Assembly (NCBI GenBank): GCA_016875995.1
Contig: VGOG01000006.1
Location: forward strand, 1 to 45,990
Origin: Chloroflexota bacterium
Lineage (GTDB): Bacteria; Chloroflexota; Anaerolineae; VGOG01
DNA length: 45,990 nucleotides
Direction: 5' to 3'
The notes beneath the pieces were generated by a model. The model was not told where the DNA came from. It did no database searches and worked only from the letters and a program-made list of their open reading frames with translations. Within the stretch, counting starts at the first letter, position 1, and the number at the start of each line of letters is the position of its first letter. The position numbers and the translations under genes were made by a program. Below, in pieces: positions 32,353-39,930 of the stretch.

Positions 32353-33744
32353 ATGAACGATAGACTGCATCAGTTCGCCAGCAGTTTCATAGAAAGCACC
32401 CGTGACTACATATTTGTCCGTCCGGAGGACAATCTGCTCATCCTGCGGCCCAACCGGGTGCACCACCTGAACGCCACGGCCACGGTGATGCTCAAGGCCC
32501 TCTACGACCGCCAGCCGCTGGACGTCGAGGCCATCGTAGCCGAACTGGCCGACCGCTACGACGTGCCCCCGGAGCGCATCGAGGAAGACATGGAGAAGCT
32601 GCTCCAGAGCCTCTCGCTCCTGCTCCAGGATAAGGTCGGTTGCGCTCCAGCGGTGAAGATCACTCCCTTCGGCAGCCACGAGAGGAAATACCCCGTCCTG
32701 TCCGAGATCGCCCTCACCTACCGTTGCCAGAACCGCTGTTTCTTCTGCTACGCCAGCTCCCCCGACCGAGGCCGCCAGGTGCCAGAGATGGCCACCGACC
32801 AGGTCAGGCTGGTGCTGGATAAGATCGTGCACCAGGCCAGGGTACCCACCGTCTCTTTCACCGGCGGCGAGCCCACCCTCCGCGACGACCTGCCAGAGCT
32901 GATCGCCCACGCCAAGGGACTGGGAATGAGGGTCAATCTGATCAGCAACGGCATCAGGTGCGCCGATGCCAGTTACGTGGCCAGATTGACCGAGGCGGGG
33001 CTGGACTCGGCCCAGATCAGCCTGGAGGCGGGAGAGGCCATCGTCCACGATGAAGTGGTGGCCCACCCGGGAGCCTTCGAGCGCACGGTGCAGGGAGTGC
33101 GCAACCTGCGGGCGGCGGGCATCCACACCCACACCAACACCACCATCAACCACCAGAACCAGCAGGCCCTGCCCGCCCTCATTGACTTCCTGGCCGAGAT
33201 GGGCATGGAGTACCTCTCCATGAACATGGTCATCCGCACCGGCGGGGCGGTAGGCGTGCCCGACGTCAATTATCGGGCCATCGGCGACCTGGCGCTGTCC
33301 CTCAAAGCCAGGGCGGAAGAGCGGGGGATGCGCTTCGTCTGGTACTCGCCCGTGCCCTACTGCCTGTTCAACCCCGCCCAGCACGGTCTGGGCTCGCAGT
33401 CGTGCTCGGCGGCCGATGGCCTGCTGTCCATCGCCCCCGACGGGGCAGTGTTGCCCTGCTCCAGCTTCGAGGAGGGCATCGGCAACCTGCTCACCGAGGA
33501 TTTCGCCACCCTCTGGAATCGGCGGACGGCTCGCTACTGGAGAAACAAGGAATTTCTGCCCCCCGGTTGCCAGGAGTGCGAGCTGGCCCACCTCTGCTGC
33601 GGGGCCTGCCCCCTCTACTGGGATGAGCAGGGCACCTTCGCCGAGATAGCTCCCTACATGGCCAGGACCTCGGTTTGGGAGCGACTGACCTGGAACTGGA
33701 AAAGGCGGTACCTGGGAAGGGTCAAAGGGGTGGGGATGGGATAG
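32353..33744 (+). CDS. PqqD-like/radical SAM/SPASM protein
   Basis: 463 aa. Residues about 10-95 resemble a PqqD/RRE-type peptide-binding domain (YIFVRPEDNLLILRPNRVHHLNATATVMLKALYD...VDAxx-like IVAELADRYDVPPERIEEDMEKLLQSL). The radical SAM core has C125-x3-C129-x2-C132 (CQNRCFFC), SFTGGEPTLRDDL and LISNGI. The C-terminal SPASM region has Cys in CSAADGLLSIAPDGAVLPCSSF and CQECELAHLCCGACPLYW, for auxiliary iron-sulfur clusters. Such proteins usually modify ribosomally made peptides or small proteins, sometimes haem or quinone precursors. No precursor peptide is adjacent. The stop TAG is inside a heptamer array. Confidence 0.92.
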   Translation: MNDRLHQFASSFIESTRDYIFVRPEDNLLILRPNRVHHLNATATVMLKALYDRQPLDVEAIVAELADRYDVPPERIEEDMEKLLQSLSLLLQDKVGCAPAVKITPFGSHERKYPVLSEIALTYRCQNRCFFCYASSPDRGRQVPEMATDQVRLVLDKIVHQARVPTVSFTGGEPTLRDDLPELIAHAKGLGMRVNLISNGIRCADASYVARLTEAGLDSAQISLEAGEAIVHDEVVAHPGAFERTVQGVRNLRAAGIHTHTNTTINHQNQQALPALIDFLAEMGMEYLSMNMVIRTGGAVGVPDVNYRAIGDLALSLKARAEERGMRFVWYSPVPYCLFNPAQHGLGSQSCSAADGLLSIAPDGAVLPCSSFEEGIGNLLTEDFATLWNRRTARYWRNKEFLPPGCQECELAHLCCGACPLYWDEQGTFAEIAPYMARTSVWERLTWNWKRRYLGRVKGVGMG

Positions 33745-33824
33745 CGTATTGCGTAGTGCGTATTGCGTAAGGCTCAAACGGAATACGCAATACGAAATAC
33801 GCAATACGGAATACGCAACACGGA
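33741..33824. repeat. Opposed heptamer arms after the radical SAM gene
   Basis: Arm 1: ATAGCGT, ATTGCGT, AGTGCGT, ATTGCGT. After AAGGCTC, arm 2: AAACGGA, ATACGCA, ATACGAA, ATACGCA, ATACGGA, ATACGCA, ACACGGA. The radical SAM stop lies in the first unit, and arm 2 runs into the GGAGGT ribosome site of the next gene. Confidence 0.88.
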
Positions 33825-33832
33825 GGTTGTAC

Positions 33833-35014
33833 ATGCCCCGAACCGTCTCTTTGGAACAACTCAACGATTTTCTCTTGGAAAACCGGCGCAAGATCAACGC
33901 CGTAGGGCGCGAGGTGGAGGAGATCCAGGTGGGCTTCAACAGCGCCTTCGTGGAGTTCAAGGCCGACCACGACGCCCAACTGGCCCGCCTGACTGAGACA
34001 CTGCTCGATAAACTTGATAACCTTGGCCCAGAGCTGCGATCCCTGATTGACGAGCGGGCCGTCGAGGAGCGTCGCTTCCTGGCCAGGCGCAGGACGGAAC
34101 TGCGGGAAGAACTGATCCCCCAGACCCAGGCGGAGGCCGACACTGTACTGGCTCAGGCCCAAGAACAGGTCAAGGCCCTGCGCCAGCTCAACCCCCGCTT
34201 GAATGAGCGCGAGGAGCGATACAAGGCCCAACGGGATGCATTGGAGACGAAGCTGGCCCAGCTCAACGCGGAGATTTCCCAACGCTCCCGAGGTCTGGGC
34301 TTCATCACCCGTTTCATCTCCATCGCCGGGCTGGATCGCCAGCGACACCGCATCCTCGGCCAACTGGAGATCCTGGCCCGAGACCTGAAAGAGGTGCGCG
34401 AGGAGTGGCAGACCCGCCAGCAGGAGTTCCAGATCGAACAGGAGGCCTTGCAGGGTCAGTGGCGGGAGCTTAGCCTCAAGGCCGCTGAGCTGAAGAGAGA
34501 GCTGACCTGCCTGGACGACGACGTGCAGCGAGAGGCTCTGGCGGTGAAGCGGGCGGTTCGTCACGTCCTGGACAACCTGAAAGAGCGTGTCCCTTGCCCT
34601 GGTGATCTGAGGCCCGGCCTGGAAGCCATGATCGAGCTCAACATCAAGACCGATACCTATCAGGAGGGGCTGGGGACGGTGGGAGGGCTCATCGCCCTTT
34701 TGGATAGCGTCGGCAAGGGGCTGGGCAGCTTCCAGACCAGCGTCGAGGGGCTGATCGGGGAGCAGCGCATGCACGGCGAATTCCTCCCGCGGCTCCAGGT
34801 GCGATTGCCCGATGCGGTGATCGCCTTTCACAACCAATGGGATGGCTTGAGAGCTAAGATGCATGACGATGCCCGGTTGTGTGCTCACCCCGCAGAGTTT
34901 CTGGAAGCAGCGCGGCCCGTTATTCAGCGCGACCTGAGCGACGAGGCCATCAACAACATGTTCAACCACCTCGGCCAGGCCCTGACCGAGGCGACCAGGA
35001 AATGGAGGGGATGA
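33833..35014 (+). CDS. Coiled-coil protein of unknown function
   Basis: 393 aa from ATG 33833 (GGAGGT upstream). Almost wholly predicted helical and rich in Glu, Gln, Leu and Arg: QLNDFLLENRRKINAVGREVEEIQ, LIDERAVEERRFLARRRTELREEL, ALETKLAQLNAEISQRSRGL, KEVREEWQTRQQEFQIEQEALQGQWRELSLKAAELKREL. No signal peptide or membrane segment. I recognise no family. It lies 88 bp downstream of the radical SAM gene and just 2 bp before the membrane zinc-ribbon gene, so the three are likely co-expressed. It may be a structural or scaffold protein. Confidence 0.85.
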   Translation: MPRTVSLEQLNDFLLENRRKINAVGREVEEIQVGFNSAFVEFKADHDAQLARLTETLLDKLDNLGPELRSLIDERAVEERRFLARRRTELREELIPQTQAEADTVLAQAQEQVKALRQLNPRLNEREERYKAQRDALETKLAQLNAEISQRSRGLGFITRFISIAGLDRQRHRILGQLEILARDLKEVREEWQTRQQEFQIEQEALQGQWRELSLKAAELKRELTCLDDDVQREALAVKRAVRHVLDNLKERVPCPGDLRPGLEAMIELNIKTDTYQEGLGTVGGLIALLDSVGKGLGSFQTSVEGLIGEQRMHGEFLPRLQVRLPDAVIAFHNQWDGLRAKMHDDARLCAHPAEFLEAARPVIQRDLSDEAINNMFNHLGQALTEATRKWRG

Positions 35015-35016
35015 TC

Positions 35017-35511
35017 ATGAAACGAACGATTTTGATCGCCGCTTTTGTCATGGCAGTGATTCTTTTGGTCCTGGGGCTCATTTTCCTGTGCGCAGCCACC
35101 CGTGAGCCGGGGCGGTTGCCGCTGTCGCTGATCCTGCTCGCCATTGGCGGCGGCCTGGCCGCCTGGAGTGCCCTCACCTGGCGACGGGAGCAGCAGTTAG
35201 AGCCTGACCGCCTGGCCGACAGCATCGTAGGCCTGGCCCGGGCTGGCGGTAGCGCCGAGGTCAGCCTGGCCCAGATCGTGGCCGAGCTCAATGTGCCCAC
35301 CGAGGCCGCTCAGCGGGCCCTCGGCGTGCTGGAGCGGAGAGGCGAATGCCGCAGGGAGCGCCGGGCTGGTAAGGACCTCTACGTTTTCCCTGGCCTGGTG
35401 GAGAGAAAGGTCGTGCGCCGCTGCGCCTACTGTGGCAGCGAATTCAGCGTCAAGACGCCCCTGTACAAGTGCCCCAACTGCGGCGGCGAGTTAAAGCTGG
35501 TGAGAGAATAG
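35017..35511 (+). CDS. Membrane protein with winged-helix-like and zinc-ribbon segments
   Basis: 164 aa from ATG 35017, chosen because GGAGGGG lies 6 bases upstream; ATG 35011 overlaps the previous stop (ATGA) and is also possible. Two N-terminal membrane helices (ILIAAFVMAVILLVLGLIFLCA; LPLSLILLAIGGGLAAWSAL), then a winged-helix-like region (VSLAQIVAELNVPTEAAQRALGVLERRGECRRE), then a C-terminal zinc ribbon (CAYCGSEFSVKTPLYKCPNCGGEL, CxxC-x12-CxxC). Function unknown. Last gene of the radical SAM cluster, followed by a terminator. Confidence 0.87.
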   Translation: MKRTILIAAFVMAVILLVLGLIFLCAATREPGRLPLSLILLAIGGGLAAWSALTWRREQQLEPDRLADSIVGLARAGGSAEVSLAQIVAELNVPTEAAQRALGVLERRGECRRERRAGKDLYVFPGLVERKVVRRCAYCGSEFSVKTPLYKCPNCGGELKLVRE

Positions 35512-35542
35512 ATTTGAAATTGGGTGCAAAATTTTAAGAATC

Positions 35543-35567
35543 AGGCCGTATCTAAAACGGCCTTTTT
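35543..35567 (+). terminator. Intrinsic terminator after the radical SAM cluster
   Basis: AGGCCGT, 7-nt loop, ACGGCCT followed by TTTT and ACGTTTT, 31 bp after the zinc-ribbon gene stop. Confidence 0.88.
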
Positions 35568-35605
35568 ACGTTTTAATAGTAGGAAACCTTAGATTATTGA
35601 TTGAG

Positions 35606-35632
35606 TTGCAATGGCAAGGTGTGAACTATAAC
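35606..35632 (+). promoter_or_regulatory. Possible promoter of the SARP-type gene
   Basis: TTGCAA (35606-35611), 15-bp spacer, TATAAC (35627-35632). Spacing is short, so this is tentative. Confidence 0.35.
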
Positions 35633-35679
35633 CCCTTACCGCCTTGTTCTTAACCTTCGCCGGCCTGAGGAGGGCAGTG

Positions 35680-38600
35680 ATGCCGGCTTTGAAAGTGTAC
35701 CTCTTTGGTTCTCCTGTCACCATCCGTGACGATGTTCCGCTCTCTATTACTTCCCAGAAAGCCCAGGCTCTATTCTACTACCTGATCTGCAATCGCCAGG
35801 CCCATTCCCGAGAGAAGCTGGCCACCCTGTTCTGGGGAGAGACCAGCGAACGTCAGGCCAAAGGTAGCCTGCGCAACACCCTCTACGAGTTGCGTCGCGA
35901 CCTGACACCAGGCAACGAGCCCGCCGAAGAATACATCCTGGCCGAAAGCAATACCCTCTGCTTTAACCCTGAGGCCGATTGCTGGCTGGACGTCGAGCAG
36001 TTCGAGAAGCTGCTAGACCAAAAAGCCGAGAGTGAACGAGCCAGGATGGACAACTGGAGCAAGGCGGTGGAGCTGTACCGGGGCGATTTCCTCGAGGGTT
36101 TCATCGTCAGAGATAGCTTCGAATTCGAGGACTGGGCCTTTTTCGAGCGGGAGAGGTTACAGAGAAGACACCTGGAGGCCCTTACCGAACTAAGCAATTA
36201 TTGTGGCAGGCAGGGCGAATACGAGAGAGCCATCGCCTACGCTATTAAGATACTCGGCCGCGATAGCCTTCAGGAAAACATCCACCGCCAACTGATGCGC
36301 CTGTACTACGCGGCTGGCAATCGCAGCGCTGCCCTGCGCCAGTACGAAATATGCCAGGAGGTCACAGAACGGGAATTAGGCGTCCCTCCCCTGGCCGAGA
36401 CCACGACCCTCTATGAGCAGATACTCCGCCAGGAATTGGTGGAACCCCCGGCCAGGGAGATGGAGGCACCGAGGAGAGAACCAGGCGTTGAACTCCAATG
36501 GCCACTTCGTCCATCACCGCTTCGCCCCTGGCCGAAGCCAGAGTATTTGAGCTCCAGCCTCGTCGGTAGAGACAAGGAATACGCCCAATTGACCCGCCAT
36601 CTGGAGGCCGCCAGCCAGGGAAAGGGGCAACTGGTCATCGTTGATGGTGAGGTCGGCGTTGGCAAGACCCGGTTGGTACAGGAGTTGCTCGATCGAGCAG
36701 AACCCGATTTTCACCTGCTGATAGGTCGGTGCTACGAGTCCGAGATGGCGTTGCCCTATCAGCCTGTGGTCGAGGCCCTGCGGGGTCTTCTGCCAACAGT
36801 AAATATGAACAGGCTTCAGATATCCAGCCTGTGGCTAAGGGAAGTAAGCAAGCTGGTCCCCGAACTGGGTGAGGCCCTGCCAGACCTCCCCAACAGCGTT
36901 CCCCTGAACACCGATACGGAACGCAGCCGCCTCTTTGAGGGAGTTGCTCAGTTTTTAGTTGCTCTCTCACGCCAACGGCCGCTGACGCTCTTTATTGACG
37001 ACCTCCACTGGGCCGATCAAGCCACCCTCACCCTTTTGCAATACCTGGCTCGTCACGTCACCAGGGAGAGGATACTGCTCATAGGGGCTTATCGCGCTGA
37101 AGATTTGAATGATTTGCTGACAAATACCATGCGCAGCCTCAATCAAGACGGGCTTCTTTCGCGGATCACCCTGCGTCGCCTCACCCTGGAAGAGGTGATC
37201 ACCCTGATCAGAGAGATGGCGGGAATGGAAAGCGGGGGCGAGAGATTCAGTCGCCGACTATATCAAGAGACGGAGGGCAACCCCTTCTTTATCTTCGAGG
37301 TCATTCGCTCCCTCTTCGAGCAAGGCATTCTATATCGAGACGAGCATGGCTGGAGCACAGACCTCAAGGATTTCGCCACCAATTACGCCCAGGTACCGAT
37401 TCCCCCCAGTGTGCGCGACGTCATCCAAGTCCGCCTCAATCGTTTGGACGAGACAAGTCGCCAGGTACTGGAGACAGCCGCGGTTTTTCGCCAGCAGTTC
37501 TACTTTGACACCATCAAGAGGACCTGCGACAAAAGCGAGGACGAGATCCTTGATGCCTTCGACAGGTTGCTGCGTGCCCAGTTGATCAAAGAGGTCGAAG
37601 TGGGCATGGAGGGCAGCAGCTATGACTTCAACCACGACAAGATCAGGGAAGTGGCCTATCAGCAAATGAGCGGAGCCAGGCGGCAGCAAGTGCATCGGCG
37701 AGTGGGCGAAGCCTTGGAGATAGAATATCGCCATCGCCTCGACGAGGGGGTCAGCCAATTGGCCTATCACTTCGTAGCGGGAGGGGATAGGGAGAAAGCT
37801 CTGAGATATTCTATCAAGGCTGGTGACAGGGCCAGAGAACTCTATGCCAATGAGGAGGCCATCGTTTATTATCAGCGAGCGATAGAACTCGCGGAGAGCG
37901 AGGAGGAGCTGGCCACCATCTACGAAGGCCTGGGCGATGTTTACGCCCTGGTAGGAAAACATCAGAAAGCCATAGAAAGCTACAAATCGGTGCTGGACAG
38001 CGCAGGTGAAGGGTTGGACAAAAGACGGGTGGCCGAGATTCATCGTAAAATAGGCAGGGTATATGAGAGGAACGGGGGGCGTGATCTGGCCCTGGAGCAT
38101 TTTAGAACTGGCCGGAGGATCCTTGAATCCGATGGCCCCTCACTAGAGATGGTCAGGCTGGATAGTGGCATGGCGTTTTTGAATATTCGTCAGGGTCAAT
38201 ATGAGGAGGCCATCAGACTCTGCCAACGAAGCCTGGATATGTTAGAGACCCTGCCTGATAACGTGGCCAGCCGAAAGGAGAGGGCCAGGATATATAATAA
38301 CCTGGGATCTATTTACCTTAATTGGAACGACTATCCCCGCGCCACCGAGCATTTCGAGAAGAGCCTGGCCATAAGAATCGAAAATGAGGACACGCACGGC
38401 ATCGCCGTTCTTTACAACAACCTTGGGGTGGTCTATGAGCGTCAGGGCCACTACGACCAGGCTTTTGAATACCATCGCCAAAGCTTCGAACTGGAGAAAG
38501 AAATAGGGGACATCTATGGCCTGGCCATATCCCACACCAATCTGGGGCTGATTCTCTCCCACAGAGAAGATCACTCTCAGGCCATTGATCACCTGGAAGA

Positions 38601-39039
38601 AGCGGTGAGTATTTGTGGGAACATCAAGTGCGAATGGCTTTTGCCCGAAGCCTACAGGATCATGGCCGAGATTCGCCTGGCCCTGGGCGAAGTAACAGAA
38701 GCCCTGGAGTTCGGCCAGGCTTCTCTGGAAATGGCCCTCAAGACTGGCGACACGGTGTTCGAAGGAGTGGCGCACCGGGTGCTGGGAAAAGTCAAGGCCC
38801 TGGGGCAGCAGCAGTGGGAAGAAGGAGAAAGTCATTTCTCAAAGAGCATAGATATATTGAAGGCCCTGGGAAACGAACATGAGCTCGGCAAGAGCTACTA
38901 CGAATTTGGACTGGTGTTGAGAGACAGGGGAGAGGTAGCCCGGGCCCAGCAATGCCTCTCCCAGGCCATCGAAATCTTCGAAAGAACAGGAGCCCCCGAG
39001 AGACTCGAAAGAGCCAAAACAGCGTACCATCAGCTTTGA
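35680..39039 (+). CDS. SARP-type regulator: winged helix, BTAD, AAA+ ATPase and TPR domains
   Basis: 1119 aa from ATG 35680 (GAGGAGGG upstream). Order: OmpR-like winged helix (about 1-90: [37 protein letters not shown]), BTAD domain (about 95-245: DVEQFEKLLD, AVELYRGDFLEGF, RQLMRLYYAAGNRSAALRQYE), and STAND-type AAA+ ATPase (about 290-640; Walker A GEVGVGKTR near 323, Walker B LFIDDLHWAD near 437). A long TPR array follows (about 700-1115, e.g. ARIYNNLGSIYLNWNDYPRATEHFEKSL, VLYNNLGVVYERQGHYDQAFEYHRQSF). This is the AfsR/SARP plan: signal or partner binding by the TPRs, ATP-driven switching, DNA binding at direct repeats. Such repeats occur 75 bp downstream of its stop, so it likely controls the secreted-protein genes that follow. 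Confidence 0.95.
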   Translation: MPALKVYLFGSPVTIRDDVPLSITSQKAQALFYYLICNRQAHSREKLATLFWGETSERQAKGSLRNTLYELRRDLTPGNEPAEEYILAESNTLCFNPEADCWLDVEQFEKLLDQKAESERARMDNWSKAVELYRGDFLEGFIVRDSFEFEDWAFFERERLQRRHLEALTELSNYCGRQGEYERAIAYAIKILGRDSLQENIHRQLMRLYYAAGNRSAALRQYEICQEVTERELGVPPLAETTTLYEQILRQELVEPPAREMEAPRREPGVELQWPLRPSPLRPWPKPEYLSSSLVGRDKEYAQLTRHLEAASQGKGQLVIVDGEVGVGKTRLVQELLDRAEPDFHLLIGRCYESEMALPYQPVVEALRGLLPTVNMNRLQISSLWLREVSKLVPELGEALPDLPNSVPLNTDTERSRLFEGVAQFLVALSRQRPLTLFIDDLHWADQATLTLLQYLARHVTRERILLIGAYRAEDLNDLLTNTMRSLNQDGLLSRITLRRLTLEEVITLIREMAGMESGGERFSRRLYQETEGNPFFIFEVIRSLFEQGILYRDEHGWSTDLKDFATNYAQVPIPPSVRDVIQVRLNRLDETSRQVLETAAVFRQQFYFDTIKRTCDKSEDEILDAFDRLLRAQLIKEVEVGMEGSSYDFNHDKIREVAYQQMSGARRQQVHRRVGEALEIEYRHRLDEGVSQLAYHFVAGGDREKALRYSIKAGDRARELYANEEAIVYYQRAIELAESEEELATIYEGLGDVYALVGKHQKAIESYKSVLDSAGEGLDKRRVAEIHRKIGRVYERNGGRDLALEHFRTGRRILESDGPSLEMVRLDSGMAFLNIRQGQYEEAIRLCQRSLDMLETLPDNVASRKERARIYNNLGSIYLNWNDYPRATEHFEKSLAIRIENEDTHGIAVLYNNLGVVYERQGHYDQAFEYHRQSFELEKEIGDIYGLAISHTNLGLILSHREDHSQAIDHLEEAVSICGNIKCEWLLPEAYRIMAEIRLALGEVTEALEFGQASLEMALKTGDTVFEGVAHRVLGKVKALGQQQWEEGESHFSKSIDILKALGNEHELGKSYYEFGLVLRDRGEVARAQQCLSQAIEIFERTGAPERLERAKTAYHQL

Positions 39040-39092
39040 TTGCCTCCTCATAATCCTCAAATCTTTCCCCCCTCACAAAAACCCGGAAAACT

Positions 39093-39167
39093 CTGACGGA
39101 TCCTTAAGCGATCTTGACGTTTTACTGACGCTGCGCTAACGGAAAATTGACGCCTATTTGGTATACT
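39093..39167 (+). promoter_or_regulatory. Candidate SARP operator and activator-dependent promoter
   Basis: Hexamers TTGACG (39114), CTGACG (39125), CTAACG (39136) and TTGACG (39147) start exactly 11 bp apart; CTTAAG at 39103 may be a degenerate fifth in phase. A further CTGACG at 39093 is one base out of phase. The last repeat ends 9 bp before a -10 box TATACT (39162-39167). There is no normal -35 at 17 bp (ACGGAA). SARP proteins are known to bind direct repeats one helical turn apart close to the -10. Confidence 0.8.
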
Positions 39168-39194
39168 GCTGTTGAAAGTTAACAGCAGTTTTTT
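39165..39194 (+). terminator. Intrinsic terminator overlapping the operator promoter
   Basis: ACTGCTGTT, 7-nt loop, AACAGCAGT, then TTTTT. Its left arm overlaps the -10 box, and a transcript from that promoter would start near 39174, inside the loop. It therefore stops transcripts coming from the regulator gene but would not form fully in the new transcript. Confidence 0.8.
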
Positions 39195-39219
39195 ATTTGC
39201 TGTAGAAAGGAGAGAAAGT

Positions 39220-39438
39220 ATGTCGCTTCAGCAACGAAGGTATGTGTCCTTCTTCATCCGCATCTGGGAAGAGCCGCGGGAGATGGAGGACGAAAATCCT
39301 GAGTGGCGCGGCAGTGTCGAAAACGTCCAAACAGGGCAGAAGAATTACTTCATGGGTATGGAGAATCTGGTTAGTTTTATCCGTGAACAGTGTAACGGGT
39401 TTGGCATCTCCTGGAACAAAAGGAAATACATCGCCTGA
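39220..39438 (+). CDS. 72-aa protein of unknown function, first gene of the SARP-linked unit
   Basis: ATG 39220 follows AAAGGAGAG. The sequence has an N-terminal strand pattern RYVSFFIRIWEEP, an acidic stretch REMEDENPEWRGSVENVQTGQ, then FMGMENLVSFIREQC. The pattern (F-I-R-I-W-E-E-P, then W-R-G-x-V-E-x-V-x-x-G, then L-x-x-F-I) recalls small uncharacterised Chloroflexota proteins I have seen next to regulators, but I cannot name a family. No signal peptide. It lies 46 nt downstream of the predicted transcription start and 45 bp before the repeat protein, so it is probably co-transcribed. Confidence 0.78.
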   Translation: MSLQQRRYVSFFIRIWEEPREMEDENPEWRGSVENVQTGQKNYFMGMENLVSFIREQCNGFGISWNKRKYIA

Positions 39439-39483
39439 GATCAGAGAGGTGCCAAGTCCAGGCCATTCACAAAAAAGGAGGCA

Positions 39484-39897
39484 ATGAAAATGAAAATGAA
39501 AAGAACTCTGTGGTGCATCTTCAGTCTGGCGCTGATCCTCGGCCTCTTGCTAAGCCTCAATATGGCCGAGAGCCTGGCATCGTTCAAGAACGTCGGGATA
39601 ATCAAAGGTGATCTCGCTCCCGAAAACGCGGGGATCATCAAGGGCGACTTCGCCCCAAGCGCGGGGATCATCAAGGGCGACTTCGCCCCAAGCGCGGGGA
39701 TCATCAAGGGCGACTTCGCCCCAAGCGCGGGGATCATCAAGGGCGACTTTGCCCCAAGTGCGGGGATCATCAAGGGCGACTTTGCCCCAAGCGCGGGGAT
39801 CATCAAGGGCGACTTCGCCCCAAGTGCGGGGATCATCAAGGGCGACTTTGCCCCAAGCGCGGGGATCATCAAGGGCGACCTGGCGCCCTCCGCTTAG
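39484..39897 (+). CDS. Secreted tandem-repeat protein, nine GIIKGD-type 11-residue units
   Basis: 137 aa. A signal peptide (RTLWCIFSLALILGLLLSLNMAESLA) is followed by SFKN and nine units: VGIIKGDLAPEN, seven AGIIKGDFAPS, and AGIIKGDLAPSA to the end. The whole mature protein is repeat. AAAGGAGG ends 2 nt before ATG 39484, so ATG 39490 or 39496 may be the true start. The units are identical in protein and almost identical in DNA (only Asp-Phe TTC/TTT and Ser AGC/AGT changes), pointing to recent expansion. I recognise no family: not RTX, pentapeptide or collagen-like. Options are a surface or matrix protein, an amyloid-like beta protein, or a multi-core peptide precursor. All are guesses. Confidence 0.85.
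   Translation: MKMKMKRTLWCIFSLALILGLLLSLNMAESLASFKNVGIIKGDLAPENAGIIKGDFAPSAGIIKGDFAPSAGIIKGDFAPSAGIIKGDFAPSAGIIKGDFAPSAGIIKGDFAPSAGIIKGDFAPSAGIIKGDLAPSA
39595..39894 (+). repeat. 33-bp tandem coding repeat
   Basis: Eight copies of a 33-bp unit (GGGATCATCAAGGGCGACTT and onward) start at 39629 and every 33 bp to 39860, preceded by a diverged copy at 39595. There are no spacers, so it is not CRISPR. Confidence 0.95.
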
Positions 39898-39930
39898 AAT
39901 CGCTGTAACTTACTCGCTTGATACGCCAGA

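Noticed and set aside
32269-34143. Minus-strand 624-aa open frame
   Set aside because: It is antisense to the radical SAM gene, whose Cys motifs and promoter are clear; the frame is open because of GC-rich codon bias.
33722-34969. Minus-strand 415-aa open frame
   Set aside because: Antisense to the coiled-coil gene; no ribosome site, and the composition mirrors the plus-strand gene.
39165-39194. Attenuator hairpin in the leader of the 72-aa gene
   Set aside because: Transcription from the -10 at 39162-39167 should start near 39174, so the left arm would not be in the transcript; it is better read as the terminator of the preceding gene.
39441-39872. Minus-strand frame reading MIPALGAKSPL repeats
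   Set aside because: Exact antisense of the 33-bp repeat; the plus frame has the ribosome site and signal peptide.
39595-39894. CRISPR-like periodic repeat
   Set aside because: The units are contiguous with no spacers and are in frame in a coding sequence.
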